64,000 nucleotides of DNA from Mesorhabditis belari. Taxonomy: Eukaryota > Nematoda > Chromadorea > Rhabditida > Rhabditidae. Positions 23,250 to 36,583 of the stretch are shown here, piece by piece (within the stretch, counting starts at the first letter, position 1; each line of letters opens with the position of its first letter). The notes under the pieces were generated by a model. It searched no databases, was not told the origin of the DNA, and saw nothing but the letters and a program-made list of their open reading frames with translations. A program made the translations under genes and the position numbers. The stretch is taken from assembly GCA_958450365.1 (NCBI GenBank), contig CAUEEP010000937.1, forward strand, positions 992,501 to 1,056,500, read 5' to 3'.

Positions 23250-24537
23250 GTATCTGCAAAAATTGATAGTGAGAGATTCGAAAAAGCAAGAAAGAGAAAA
23301 GAAAAAGGCAAAAAGTGATCGAGTGGGCAACTTTATGTGGGAATTGGAGTAAATGACCTTCAAAGATAGCAGTAAATGAAAAAGTGTAAAATACGCAAAC
23401 AGGTATTGTCTTGGGAATTATTGATTCCTCGAGTAGGTATGTTATATCCGAACGCGATCAGGCGTCCAGATCCGATCCTGACGACTGAATCTGACCATTA
23501 ATTGCCTTGTAGTCGGATTCGGTCGTCTTGATCCGACCACATTTGCTAATTAGCAAGTAACAACTAGGCCACAGGTCACGGGTTCGATCCCCGGTGCCGC
23601 AAAATTCTTTTGCTTTTTTTTTTGATGTTTTTCCCTTTCAATCATGTTTGCAAAAATATTAAACACAAAGAAAAAGTATTCATTATTTAAATCAATAATC
23701 TCCGGATCCGGACACCTGGTCGGATTCGGACGTAACATAAAAACAGGCAATTTGTTCATTTCTATTGCCGTGTGAATTGGAAACTTTCATTCCTTCATTG
23801 GGTCCATTAATCGTGCTATTGTCAAACGAGGGGCCAAGACTTCAATGCAATTTTGAAGCCTTTTTGTTGAAATATCGTAAACACTGTTATTTCAACCAAA
23901 AGGCTAAACTAAACAGGGAATTGATCAAATCAAGAACACCACTAGGCAAACAAGTGGGTTACCGAGGTAAGTGGATAACTCTAGACTTTCACTTAAATCC
24001 AACTTAGCACTTAGGTTATAAAATTTCAGTCCTTGCAAGTTCAAGGTCCGTTCAAGGTCCATTCAAGATCAAAAAATTTCCAAATCCTCTATTTGTTCGC
24101 CAAAAATTTCCTCAGACCCTTTTACCCCCTACGTAACACACCGTCGGGTCGTTCCCATTCCGTAGGGTCATTTGCACGCAAAAGTTGCTCCAATTTTTCA
24201 ACGGCCGACGTGTACAAAGAACTATGTTAAGCTACAAGTATCCGATAATGATAGAGGGTGTCATCGACAAAGAAAAAAAACTTTGAAAGATGATTTGCAA
24301 CAACTGAATTTATTTGGCTTTTGCAATTTTGAAAAGCTATTTAATATTGATTTACATTTAAAATGGAGATTTATTTAAACGATGGTTTTTGTTTAAACGA
24401 TTTATTTAAACGATGCCTTTTCTTTACAAATTCTTTCCCTAAACCATTGTCTTCATCCGGCTTTTTTCGTTTTGAACTCGAAAATTTTTTTTTTATATTC
24501 AGGCTTCACGTTTTAAAGACGAATCGAGGCATCGGCT
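23250..24537. other. Divergent intergenic region ALDH7A1/ERp44
   Basis: This region separates two divergently transcribed genes and should hold both promoters. It contains one truncated tRNA-like element (about 23540-23606) and AT-rich sequence without supported exons. A ttttatattcag acceptor ending at 24502 precedes the ERp44 ATG and is a candidate spliced-leader site. Confidence 0.5.
23540..23606 (+). tRNA. Truncated tRNA-like element
   Basis: The 3' half of a tRNA is readable: GGTCACGGGTTCGATCCCCG with a strong B box and a matching CGGG/CCCG T-stem, followed by GTGCCGCA. No good A box is present at the right distance. It is the only tRNA-like sequence noticed in the gene-dense core. Confidence 0.35.
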
Positions 24538-26579
24538 ATGTGGAATTATTTGCTGCTGGGTTTGGTACGTTTTTAATTATTTTGAGGAAGAAAGGTACAT
24601 GTTAAAGAATTGATCTTGATTGATGAAAGAATTGAGCGTAAAAAGCTATAAGATTGACCCTGATTTGGTTAGTAAGGGTAATCAGTAAGCATAGATCAGT
24701 AAGAGTAGGTCAGTAAGGAAGGTCAGTAAGGGAGGTCAGTAAGGGGGTCAGTAAGCGGAGTAAACAAACATTGATGATTTGGAAAACTCATCAATGTTTG
24801 TTTTTAGAGCCTCGTCGCTTTTGTGCTCGGCGACGTCGTGCCATTGGACAACAACAACATCGACGTTGTTTTGAGTGAGCTATTTCTTTGTACTTTAAAG
24901 GTTTAAAAGCAATTTTTGTAATGCCACTTTATTTTAGAATCAAATGATGTCGTCTTTGTGAACTTTTACGCCGAATGGTGCCGCTTTTCGCAAATGTTAA
25001 AGCCGATCTATGCAGAAGCCGCCGAGAAGTTCAAGGTTTTCCTTTAATTCTCACAGATTTCATTTTAAACTTTAGGAGTATCCAACGGGGAAGATTGTCT
25101 GGGCATCAGTCGACTCGGATCAACAACGTAAATTCTTTAAAATTAAATTTTTCAAATGCATCTCTTTTTAGCTGACCTCGCACAACGCTACAGTGTCAAC
25201 AAGTACCCAACATTGAAGCTCTTCCGCAAAGGCGAATTGGTGAAGAAAGAGTACAGGTATACATCGATAAAACTTATCGAGTAACTTGATTTAATTCTAA
25301 TTCAGGAGTCAGCGAAGCGCCGAGGCACTCACCGCGTTTATTCAGAAACAACTCGATTCGGGAGTTCAAACGGTCGCCACTGTTGACGAATTATCGACCA
25401 AACTTGACGTTTATAGTCTTTTTAAATTGTAAAGGTGTATTTTTAGAGTAAGAAGCGGAACGTCATCGGATATTTCTCTCAAGCTGCTGGTTTGGAATAT
25501 GATACGTATAACATGGTCAGTTGATTAAAATCTTATTAAGTCTCTTTACCACTCGGGGTTTGTTCACATTGTGAATTACAGGTTGCTTCTGTATTGCGAG
25601 ATGAGTGCGCGTTCCATTTAGCCGTCGGCGCTGTATTTCAAGCTGACCTTCAACATGGATCAAAAATTGTTTATCAAGGACCGGTGCGCATTTGTATAAA
25701 TGAGCCTAGATTTGCTGGAATTGCACCTTTTACACAACTTTTTACATATAATTTTAGGGAGCGATCCCCGATTCATATAATGGAGCCCTCGGTGATTTTG
25801 ATGCGATGAAGTAAAAATCGTTTTGAAAATGCAACTTAAAATTTCTTTAGAAAATGGCTTACCGAGCGCTGTGTGCCACTTGTTCGTGAAATCACATTCG
25901 AGAATGCGGAAGAATTGACCGAAGAAGGACTTCCATTTTTGATTCTTTTCAAGGTTTGACCAAGTGTTGTTTTTTATTTAGTAAGCATTTCTTATTTAGC
26001 ATCCCGATGATACGACAAGCCAAGAAATCTTCACCAATAGTGTTATCCGAGAGATTCCTGATCAAAAAGGTTTCAGCGCTTGAAATTACCATCAACAGCA
26101 ACATTTAGCTTCGATAAACTGCCTTGTTGCCGATGGAAAGAAATTCGCGCACCCATTGCACCATCTCGGAAAATCTGAAAAGGATTTGCCGGTTATTGCC
26201 ATCGATTCGTTCCGTCACATGTACCTCTTCAACAATTATCAGGATATTCAGTGAGTTGTTTCTGGTTAACGCTTATTTCATGGCTTTCTAGTGTCTCCGG
26301 CAAGCTTCGACAATTTGTGATGGACTTGCATAGCGGAAAATTGCATAGAGAATTCCATCATGGCCCAGATGCTACACAAGGAAATCAAGAGGTAATTGCT
26401 TGTATTTTTTACCCTTACAGCAAATAGCAATTCAAAGGGTTAACGCTAGAATGCTCGTAAAAAAATTGTTTTTATTTTAGGCGGCGAGTCCTTCCGAAAC
26501 GCAGCCACCACCAAGTGTATTCGAGAAATTGAAGCCGTCTCATAATCGCTATTCGATTTTGGGCAAAGAAGAACTATAA
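24538..26579 (+). CDS. ERP44: ERp44 thioredoxin-family ER chaperone
   Basis: The ATG at 24538 begins MWNYLLLGL, spliced to SLVAFVLGD to make the signal peptide. The thioredoxin a domain follows (VVFVNFYAEW) with the CRFS active site, the single-Cys motif that defines ERp44 and lets it form mixed disulfides with client proteins and Ero1. YSVNKYPTLKLFRKGE, the b domain (NVIGYFSQAAGLEYDTY) and the b' domain (LTEEGLPFLILFK, VIAIDSFRHMYLF) follow. A His-rich C-tail (HREFHHGPDATQ) ends in ILGKEEL, a KDEL-type retrieval signal. Known ERp44 cycles between the ER and early secretory pathway in a pH-dependent way. Intron 1 contains a small GGTCAGTAAG repeat (24690-24755). It is convergent with MRRF. 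Confidence 0.92.
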
Positions 26580-27102
26580 GAGGAAATGTTCGCATGATCT
26601 CATCATTTTTCTGTTGTTGACACATTTCTTCTCGTTCCCATTGCCATCATCATCGTTGTTATGCAGTTACTCTCTTGTCGGTAAGCCAATAACACGTGTA
26701 TTTCCCTAATCAATTCATAGCTTTACCTTTTTCTTTTTTGCTAGTCAATTTTCCACGCACTCGTCAGGTTATTTTGCTATATTTGGATCACTTCTCGTGG
26801 TGACATCATTCTTTCTTTCTTTCTTTTTTTTGGAAGCAACTGTAGGTAGTTTTTTTTGGGTTTTTGCACTCGCCCTTCTTTTTTGTTTGTTTCTCAGCAC
26901 AGATTGTTCTTTTTGGGTATTTTTTCGTTCTGTGTCTTTTTCAGCTGTGATCGGTCCACTCAATTGGACTCAGATTTTTCTTTTCCAATATGATGTTTTG
27001 TGTATAAATTCTACAATATCCATTTATTACTTTTAAAAAGCTAAACAAATAACGAAGAAGAGTAGGTAGTTATGACAAAAGTTAAAATGTACGAAAGAAA
27101 AC

Positions 27103-28409
27103 CTATATGACTTCTCGGAGATGTTCGGCTGCTTTTGCTTTGACAACGCCATGAGCTTTTGCCTCTCTTACCTAAAAAGTAAAACAAAAACCTTTTCACT
27201 TTCTCTATTCCGATAAGATGCTAACTTTACCCGTTGATCGAATTAGTACCTTTTTGAGGTCCAATAATTGTGTCCTTGTGTAAACTCGTTCATCATTCGT
27301 CTTCAAACTTGCTGTGGCTTTCTTATCCCATTTTGCAAAAATCTAAATCGGCTTTCAACTTCTAAAAGAAAAACTTTTAACCTTGTTCAACTCATCCTTG
27401 TATTGATTGAAGACAATTTTCTCGGCATCCGTAGCAAGTTGTTCTCGTCTTTCACGACTCATTCGTGGAACCTAAGCAGGAAAAAAACCGTGAAAACAAA
27501 AGTTTTACTTTACCTGAATATATAAACAGACACCTTCTTGTTGCACTGCTGAAGCTACGGCTCCGGATTTCTAAAACAAATTATGTTTATATTTTTTTTC
27601 CTCTCATGACTATGAGTTTTCGTTTTATCCATTATTCACCATAAAAATTCACCTGTAGAGCTAGTTTTGCTTCTTTGATGAGTGTTGGCGACTGAGACAT
27701 GTTTATACTCACCGTCCTTTCTTTAACGGAAATTCTCGCAATGTTACCAAGACGAGCAAGTTCCTAAACATAAAATCATTGCTAAATTGCGTCAAAAACA
27801 ATAAAAAAAACCCATTTCTTGCTTTTTTTCCTTCTTTAAATAGCTAAAACAAAAAAAGTATTAAAAGGTGTTTGTCTGTATAATACGGAACGTTGCGCTG
27901 TGAAATAATAACCTTTTCATTTGTCGGCACAAGAATATCCTCGTAGATCCGTGTATCAATCTAAACAAGGCGATCGTTTTCCTTCAATCAATTTTTAGAT
28001 TAAAAAACAAATATGCTTGCATTAACACTTACTCTAAATGAAAATCGCTTCCCGAGTTCGTCTTCTAAAATTTTGTCACAATCATCCATTTCTTTTAAAG
28101 CTCCGCTGACAAATTCGTTCTTTGAGGCCACTTGTGCAGCGTGATGCATCGCCGCATCGACTTTCTGAAAAAAAAATAAAGATGATAGAATCAAAAAGAT
28201 TTTCAATAAGTCCAAAATGTACGCTTTACTTACCTTATCTTTATTCTCATTTTTGCGCACTTTTTGTACGATGGCAGTCGTATGAATTGGACGTAATCTA
28301 AAATGTATGAAAAAACTAAAAAAACCGCAGTTTTTGTTATTTACCTCAATGCTAGACTTTCTTTTACAGACCCTAGCAATTTACATCGGGTGATCGTTCT
28401 CGATAACAT
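27103..28409 (-). CDS. MRRF: Mitochondrial ribosome recycling factor
   Basis: The ATG at 28409 starts MLSRTITRCKLLGSVKES, a basic leader that fits a mitochondrial presequence. The mature part has the RRF fold signatures: EMDDCDKILEDELGKRFSF, ELARLGNIARISVKERTVSI (the PLNQVANISV-type segment), VCLYIQVPRMSRERREQL (the IPPLTEERRKEL helix block) and long C-terminal helices ending AKAAEHLREVI. RRF with EF-G splits ribosomes after termination. Length, about 235 residues, fits the family. It lies 440 bp downstream of the DHHC gene on the same strand. Confidence 0.9.
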
Positions 28410-28847
28410 AAGGCCCTGAAACAATTAAAAGTTTAACTTCAATGGCTAACATTACAACAATATTATAGTAACTTGTTTGCTGTTAAGTTCTTGTCGCAAA
28501 AATATGCTTGTGTTTATAAACGTGTACTCAATTTACCAACTTTACCGCATACATTTATTAAATTTAATTTTCGCACAAAAACAACACAATACAGAGAAAT
28601 AATTCGACAAGGTCAAGTATAAGTATTCACTGAAGATCATGTATCAAGGGCACAAGAGGGATTACATTTTAAAAACATTTTCAGACCCGCATTGAATGGG
28701 AAAAGAGCAAATCCTACGCAAACACAAAGAGTGAGAATACAATTTCGATTTGACAAAAACCAGTGTTACAAAGAGATACCCAATTCAGCAAAGACTTAGA
28801 AGTATGTACAAAAATCACAATGAAGCGTACAAAAAAGCAAATCAAAA

Positions 28848-30247
28848 TCACACGGAATACTCAAAGGTCGCTTTTGTAGCATAGGGTTCGACAAGCGGTG
28901 AAAGCCATCTCCAAGAAAACGGGCCACCGAAGACCATCTTATAAGCTCGAATTGTTTCTAACAATAAAAAAATTCCGTTACCTGTAGATTTTTCCAAGAT
29001 GAGCCACGAACCTTCTCGCAATCGCCCCGTTTAAGACTCTAAAATGAGAAAATATAAAAAGTAAACCAAAAAAACCTCGATGGCGGTTTCATCTGAGCAA
29101 ATGGCGGAGATCTGGGTACCAAACATCACGCCAGTAAAAATAGCAAATAGGACTCCTTCGAAGAGTAGAAAAATCTGAAGTCAATAAATAGATAGAATGC
29201 AAAATAATTAACTTACCAAAAGTAGCGTAGTAGCGGGCGGTGATAATGCTGGACAAGTGGCCCATTCGGATCCGACGCACTCAACAAATTGCCATACACC
29301 CCAATAAAGTGCGTGTATTGATAGGCAAGCGATGTACAACTAAAGCAAGAATTAAATAAGAATCAACGCAATAACTTACCGTGAAAAGCACAAAATATTT
29401 CTGATTTCCTTCGCCGACGCAATTGTTGACCCATGGGCCTAAATGATCAATTAATCTTTCAAGCTAAACAAGCTTTGCAAGCATTTACAATCGGACTAAT
29501 AATTAGCCCATTAATAACATTTCAAACTTCAAACTCACAGTGATGATCCATTCTTCTGATACACCTGAAATCGAAAAATTAATTTCAAGGTTCAAGAAAA
29601 AGGGTAACCTTTCACATACGGAGCAATGATGGGCGCGTTCTGGTTTAATCGAGCAACATTTTTGGCATTTATACACGACCTGAATTATTATGAGTAATTT
29701 CTAATCAAAAACAGTTGACGTACTTTATTTTCGTTCATCAATTGTAATCGCTCAATGTAGTCATCTGTAGCATTCCCTTTTGGTACAGCTCCAGGATCAG
29801 TCAACATTGTCTAAAATTAACCAAGTGTTTATTTGAGTATAAAGTTTACCTTTGCATGACTTGTCAGGGCCATAATTGCGAAGAAATTGAAGATGATGAA
29901 GTTAACCGTCTGATGAACTGGGTGAAGCTAAAATTTATTTAAATTTAACATCTTTCGTCTTAGACAACCTTAGTAAAGAATTAAAGAAGAAAAAAAACCC
30001 AAAATCAACACAAAGTGCGTCCATAAATACAAAAAACTTTGTACCTCCCATGAAGACATCATCACCCATAAGATGCACGTCTCTCCGTAAATCACCAATC
30101 CCCTAAAATTTAACAAATGTCCTGTTATTTCAAATCATTCTTTGTAATTTCTTAAAATACAAACCAGGTAATGACAGCGCAAATAATTCCACACACGTCA
30201 CCGACACACCATTTCCGGCCACAACACTGCGTTTTCTCCCGCCCCAT
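28848..30247 (-). CDS. ZDHHC3/ZDHHC7: DHHC palmitoyltransferase, ZDHHC3/7 type
   Basis: The start at 30247 ([20 protein letters not shown]) gives a first membrane segment at [18 protein letters not shown] tttttcag acceptor 40-50 bp upstream fits trans-splicing. Next come the second membrane helix ([14 protein letters not shown]), [14 protein letters not shown], and the Cys-rich domain [19 protein letters not shown] with the catalytic [24 protein letters not shown] leads to two further helices and a C-terminus TFEYSV resembling the PDZ-type end of ZDHHC3/7. These Golgi enzymes S-acylate cytosolic and membrane substrates. An alternative upstream ATG at 30473 opens an exon whose frame does not lead cleanly into the domain. 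Confidence 0.9.
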
Positions 30248-30776
30248 TCGGGCTGCACTTGAAAACAGCGCAGGCCTTCGACGAAACTGAAAAATATTAA
30301 AATTTCTAGTCGATCAACATAAACAATTGTTAACCAACAACAAAGTGGATAAGTCAACAGTGAAGATCTACTGGCATCAAACGGACCAATGGCTCACACG
30401 AGAAAATTTCCGTTAGGAAAAACCATACAATCCCATACGCACTTTTCGTGGTATTACGAGAGATTATCTCCATTAGAGATGAAGTTTGATAGCACAAATA
30501 TTTATTTAGGTAACATATTTCCAACTCATAAATAAGGGCAAAGATAATTTGTGAAGAGAATAAACTACATCTATGATATAATAATGACAGGAGTAGTTCA
30601 GCGCAAAAAATAAAATATACAAAAGTTTTTTGCTCTTAAACCGGGTTTTGTTTAAGATTTTGTTTATGTAATACACACAACTAGACACTAACACAATATA
30701 AAATCAATGAACACGTATAAAATTACACTGATAGCAAGATTGTTTAGGAATGAGGCGAATATTGTGTTGATGGTGT

Positions 30777-31998
30777 TCAGATCAGCTTTCCGAAGATGAG
30801 TCCAATGAGAAGCCCGGCCACAGCCAGTAGAATGACCTAAAACATGTTAATTGGTTTCACAGCATGAGATACAATTACCTGAAGCATTGGAACGCCGCCA
30901 TAACCGCCATTAAGTGACATTTGGTCACTTCGTTCACTTTGCAGTTTCGTGTATTTCTATAATCAATAAATTGTAAAGAAAAGTTCAAACTTTTTAAAGT
31001 TATTTTGTTGTGACAAAGATGCCTGCAAACGCAATTAAAAGATACCTGCATCACGTTATCCAAATCACGTCTCACGGCCGCTACTTCGGCCTCTGCTTTC
31101 TGACGTGCTTGCTGCTCTGCACGAAGACGATCATCCTCACTGCCACGGCTGACTGAAGACAATCCAAAGCTTGATGCGCCAGTTAATGAAGTCTAAAAAC
31201 AGAGAAAATAAGCTCTTTTTTAGCCGAAACATACGCGAGCCTGTGTCGGTACTGCTGGGTATTTAACGGTTGCTGGTGTTTCTTCAGCCTGACTAGCAGA
31301 TCCCTGCAAAAAAACTTTTATTAAAAAAAAGCTTAAAACAAACCAGTTCAGCTTGACGTTGAACGAAAGCAACACGCAACTTAGAGTACATCAATTCGTT
31401 TGGATTGATAGTCTAAATAGATGTTCTTGTTTTTGAACTTTGGCACAAGCCTAATTTTTATGATTTTTTCGCAAACACTTTTGCATTTTAGTTTAGGAAA
31501 TACCTTCCAAAGACCCTCCAAGTCGACATCGTCGTGCGGTGCAAAGCAGGTCTGAACCATGAACTTGTGCCGAGAAGCTTCGACGTTGTTCTCATTGCCG
31601 GATGGCTGAAGCATAACGGAAACTTCCGCTGATTTCCCTAAAAAAGTTAATACTGAGACAATTAAATCGATCAAATAAATACCTGGAGGAATGATACCCG
31701 AATTAGGTCGAACACAATATTGTTTTGGTGCAGTCGTTTTTACCTAAACATTTTTTGAATTATGCATTACAATGCATGTCTCTCCGTAATTGAATTTAAA
31801 TTATGCATTACAAAGCTACCTTGAAGCAGACAGAGCGATCCGTTGGATTGGCAAGTTTTAATGGAGCCGTGGAGACATCCGTAAAAGGACCTAAATGAGG
31901 AACATTAAACGGTAGGTACAGACAAAACAACCTTGAAATTGAAGCTCAAGTGGTGGAGTGATTTGAAGCACTTGCGTGGACTTGCCGTCTTGTGCCAT
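30777..31998 (-). CDS. VAP: VAP (VAMP-associated protein), MSP domain ER tether
   Basis: The ATG at 31998 is followed by an MSP domain of about 125 residues: [48 protein letters not shown] and [12 protein letters not shown], the surface that binds FFAT motifs. A coiled coil ([20 protein letters not shown]) and a C-terminal tail anchor ([19 protein letters not shown]) complete the VAPA/VAPB layout, about 245 residues. VAP sits in the ER membrane and tethers lipid-transfer proteins at contact sites; in nematodes the MSP domain is also released as a signal. It is divergent from UBR7. Confidence 0.95.
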
Positions 31999-32722
31999 TT
32001 TACACTGGAAACAAAAGATATTGTAGAAAACTTCGTTAAAAAAGACGCAGGAACGTGCTACAAATCGAGGACCAGGAAAGCAAAAGATAAAAAGGTTGCT
32101 AAAATAAAAGAGTTTCTGCGCGTAGATTTATAGACACATTAAGAATGTAAAACTACTTTGGCTTTTAGCTGAATATCTTAATACAAGACAGTGGCAATAT
32201 ATTAAGCCAATTTTTCCTTGTAGCGTTTGGTTTTTCGTTTCCAAATAAGACGTTAGTTTGCTGCAGGTGTGCTAAATAAACTTGCGTTGCATAAACTAGA
32301 TAGCAGACATGTAGTTGGCCGTTTTAGTAATGTAAAGGCTTAAAATGAACAAGGGAAGACAGAGAGCCATCTCATTCAGCAGCGCAGTTAAATACAATTT
32401 TTCAATTTGGAAACTTTCTAGCGCAAGATCACATTAAGAACGACATCGAAACAGGAAAAATGTCAAAAGCACGCATTTCAAAGGTTATTGCAAAAGCGGA
32501 TTAAAATAGCCAACTTTCCGCGGCGCTGATTTAGTTCCAGCCCTTTTTGCGTATGTGTAGTTGATTTCTTTTCTTTTTTTGCTCTCTTTCGTTTCTTGCG
32601 AACATGCAACTTAAGCGGAAATTGTCTATAGGCGGCCCGTAGCTGAGCGCTAATTCAAATTGCGGTGGTGACGAACCCACGAAAAGAAACGACTTCACAC
32701 AAACGTTTGCACAATTGAAGCG
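31999..32722. promoter_or_regulatory. Bidirectional promoter region VAP/UBR7
   Basis: These 724 bp separate divergent start codons and contain no supported exon apart from UTRs. No TATA box or named operator was identified; the call rests on gene orientation only. Confidence 0.4.
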
Positions 32723-34439
32723 ATGGATCAAGAAGTGAGTGTTTTTGATATTTATGCGATAGCTTTGGTAAAACGTTGGATCCTAAACTTTTTGATCGCT
32801 AAGGTCAATGCGTTAATTCAAAGATTCGTTTATGAAAGGAACGTAATCATCTTTTCGTATTACGATACTAAATTAAGGGAATCATAATATGCTTGAGGTT
32901 TAATATTCATTTTTAGAATAAGGATTCAACGCAAAAGCCCGAAGCTGAAGTAATCACTCTTGAAGACAATGAAGAAGATAAAGTGGTTACCATTAATGAC
33001 GTGAGATTACGCAACTTAATCTGATCTATCGTTTTGTTCAGGTGTTCTCCGACAGTGATGATGAATGCCAATTCATGACCGAGAAAAACACGAAGATCTG
33101 CACTTACCCTGAAGTGATTGTTATGCTTGCAATTTCTACCTTTGCATTTAATTTAGGGATACAAACCTCGCCAAGCCATTTACACCTGCACTACTTGTGC
33201 TCCTTCGCCACCTTTTGCTGGTGGGAAATTTTTATTGCAATTTTAAAATTTTAATAAAACAAATGTGAGACGAGTTGTCAAAAAATAATTGAAACTTATC
33301 AACTTTTTTCAGCTATCTGTGTTGGATGTGCAGTGAATTGCCATGAAGGGCATACTTTGATTAATCTCTACACCAAACGCCGTCTCTGCTGTGATTGTGG
33401 AAACTCTCGAACTCCCAACAACAAGTGCACGCTTTTTGAAGTAAATAGTTTTTCAAAGTTGAAAACTATTCTTATTTTTAGGAAAAAGCTCACGAGAACA
33501 GGCGCAACGTTTACGACCATAACTTTGATGGATCGTTTTGCATGTACAAATGCACCTGGAATCCCGACGAATCTCAAGCTGAACCCATGGCTCAATGTCT
33601 CCTCTGCGAAGATTGGTTTCATTTTTCAGTAATTGATTGCCTTTTGAGAATATTTCAATAATGTTTTAAGCACCTTGGAATGGACATTGACAAGAAAGAA
33701 ACTCCTCCAGCTGGAGATTTAATCTGTGTGCGTTGTGTTGACAAATACCCATGGGTTCGAGCGTTGATGGCTAATCCAGGTTTTACTTCTAAGTAAACTA
33801 ATCAAACAAGAAATTTAGAAGGCACTTTTTGCGTAGTTAAGCAAATGAGGGAAAATACGGAACTTTCGGAGAAAGCTGTCAGGTTTGTCATATTACGCCC
33901 TGATGTATGGAGAAAGAATCTTTGCAAGTGCAACGATTGTTTGGTAAGTTTTGTAAAATTTACTGCTTTAAACATTTTTAGGCTTATCTTGAAGATGCTG
34001 GTCTTGAATATTTGTACGATGAGGATGACATGCTTTCGGTCTATGAAAAAGAGCTTGAAGCTGAAAAAGAGGAAGAAGAACCAGCAAATTTCACCGAGGT
34101 ACAATATATAAGATAATTTTTTATGTTTTCATTTTAGCTTGCCACTAGAATGGTTGGTGATAAGGGTCCCGATGCCGTACTTTATGCCGTCCAATGTATC
34201 AACGCATTCAAGGCTGAACTCGATACAATGCTGAAAGAAGCTGCTGAGAAAAACCAGGTAATAATATTTGTTTTGCGCACAATAACTGTTTGTAGGTTGT
34301 CACTAAGGACCATGTGAATCAATTCATGGAAAAGATTCACAAGCGACGGCTTGAAGAACGAGAACGACTTGAAAACGAAGCGGCGAAGAGGGCACGACTT
34401 GAGGGATATCAGGCAGAAGACGATCATCCTGGCGATTAA
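32723..34439 (+). CDS. UBR7: UBR7 (UBR box plus PHD-type finger) putative E3 ligase
   Basis: The ATG at 32723 encodes MDQE, spliced to NKDSTQKPEAEVITLEDNEE. The UBR zinc-finger region includes YTCTTCAPSPPFAICVGCA, NCHEGHTLINLYTKRRLCCD and CGNSRTPNNKC. The PHD-like finger follows as CMCKCTWNPDE, MAQCLLCEDWFHFSHLG and LICVRCVDKYPWV. The C-terminal part has KNLCKCNDCLAYLEDAGLEY and a helical Glu/Arg-rich end (FMEKIHKRRLEERERLENEA). This domain order and the conserved C-terminal block define UBR7. In other animals it recognises N-degron-like or histone substrates; exact targets here are unknown. PIG-U starts 202 bp downstream, so the two may share an operon. Confidence 0.92.
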
Positions 34440-34641
34440 ATTTTGTTGCTTTTGACATTTTGTTGAGCGGGTTGTTGTTTTTATTTTTTGATCTCATATT
34501 TTCAATAAATTTTATTTTTGTTGATCTTGTCTGAAGCACACATTTGACGTGTTTTGGTATCTGATTTGTACATTGTACTTTATTGAAATGGGGGGGGGGG
34601 ATGGAGTCAGCAATGTTTTTAAGTGTAAGTTTTTAGATTTC

Positions 34642-36583
34642 ATGTTGAGACGGCGTGGAACTCGAAATACGGGGCATGAGGAACAAAGCGAGTTGGAGAC
34701 AACGTATTACGCAGATGCTGAAGGGCCGAATTTAACCGAAACGTTGCAGTCAGAGAACGAGACCGATGAAGTAAGTAGAATATGATCGCTAATGGGGCTC
34801 TTGAACCCACTAATTGACAAACGAATTTACGTGTTTAGATTTACGACGCAACTCAAACCTTTGGAGGGCCCTATTCTTTTTTCGGACGCAACTGCAGGTA
34901 ATATTTTCCTGGAATTATGTTAAATTTTTTCTAGTTACATTGCCATTGCGATCCTTTGTCGCGTTGCAGCGGTTCTACTTTTTCACAATTTCCTAATCTC
35001 CCAACCAGAATGGACTTCTCCTTTGGTTTCTATCAAAAATTTACGGTTCGTTGTTTTAAAATTTTGTTTCCATTTGCACTTACAAATAATTTATTGTTTA
35101 GTGATGGTGTCATTTTGGAACGGGAGAGTCTGACTTCAGCGGCAGGAAATTTGATTCGCATGGTAGGCTCTACTCAGGGTTATTAAATAACAAAAATTCT
35201 AGTTGCCATCAGTGATCTTCTTTTTCAACAAGGTAATCGACGTGTCATCGTTTCCGTTGCTCATCATCTTCCACATCTTTTTCGACATCGTTACTGCTTA
35301 CCTCCTGTCAAAGGCAGCGTTCAAAATTCAAGGCGACTCAACTGTAGCACAAATTGTAGCAAAATGGTGCGTTTAGATTATTTTTTTATATGATTGTATT
35401 GTTCTGAAGTGGAAAATTTGTCTAGCTTTCTCCTCAATCCGCTTGCAATTGGTTCGTGTGCGTGTCTCAATTTGACAACGTTTCACAACGCATTATTGGC
35501 GACCGTTGTTTACTTTTTCGCACAAGGTTTGTTTTTTGTTCTTGCACTTTTAATGATTAGACTTTTTAGGTAGTGCCATGTTGTCTTCTTTCTTCCTTGG
35601 TTTAGCGACTGTATCTCAAATGTTCCCAGTAACTCTCATCGCGTCTATATGGATTCAATTTTCTGATTGGAAGCAAATAATCAAATCCATTATAGGTTGA
35701 ATTTTGAGATTTAAAAAGTTGACTTTTAGTTTTTAGGGTTTACTGCTGGAGTTTCGCTCTACCTGGGAATCAATTATGTATTATCTGGCAACACTTGGGG
35801 CTTCGCTTCCAATATTTACGGATTTATGTACATTTTCTTTTTTAATACGGTAATTTATAAATTTTTAGGGTCAACTACGAAGATTTAAAGCCAAATTGTG
35901 GCCTCTTTTGGTATTTCTATTCGCAGGTCAGTTAATGTTTACAAAGTTTTTAAAGTTTCCTTTTAGGTATTCGAACATTTTCGAACTTTCTACGAGTATG
36001 TCTTCTTGGCCAATTCGTTTCTTTATGTTCTGCCATTGACGTTAGCTTTAAGGTAACTGGGGATTTGTACATAGTCAAATCCGCTAGTTTTCAGGTCCGA
36101 TCCGGTGTTGCATTTGACTCTTTCGTTGCTATTGCTGGTCACTTTGTCACCTTATCCAACACTCGGCGACGCTGCTATTTACATGGCCCTGCTTCCACTG
36201 CAACAAAGACATTTTAAATGTAGTTTCATCACTTGCTATATGTTTAATCGTAAACTTTAGCTCTTCGTTATTCTCTTCTCATCGCTTGTACGATTACCAC
36301 TTGTGTTTGTTTAATGCCAATCATGTGGCACATGTGGGTGGTATCTGGATCCGGAAATGCGAATTTTTATTTTGCCGTTACGCTGATTTATAATGTGGCT
36401 CAGGTGTTCATTTAAAAAAATTTATTTTTGCTGCAAATTAAAACAATAATCCCACTTGGAATTTAATGCTGGTCAATTTAGCTCTACATCTTGTTGGATC
36501 TTCTAATGGCCTACTTCCGCGCCGAAGTCACTGAAGTGATTCCTGAAGAGATCACCGAAGGAACGAATTTTGTTCTCCATTAA
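34642..36583 (+). CDS. PIGU: PIG-U, GPI transamidase membrane subunit
   Basis: The ATG at 34642 lies just after a gtttttag acceptor. The first about 50 residues are polar (MLRRRGTRNTGHEEQSELET), followed by a multi-span membrane protein. Family blocks include VIDVSSFPLLIIFHIFFDIV, FLLNPLAIGSCACLNLTTFH, NCGLFWYFYSQVFEHFRTFY, SPYPTLGDAAIYMALLPL, MWHMWVVSGSGNANFYFAVT and a C-terminus ending EEITEGTNFVLH. PIG-U is a subunit of the ER complex that attaches GPI anchors to proteins. Length, about 440 residues, fits. I recall the UBR7 and PIG-U orthologues as near neighbours in C. elegans, which is unchecked. Confidence 0.93.
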
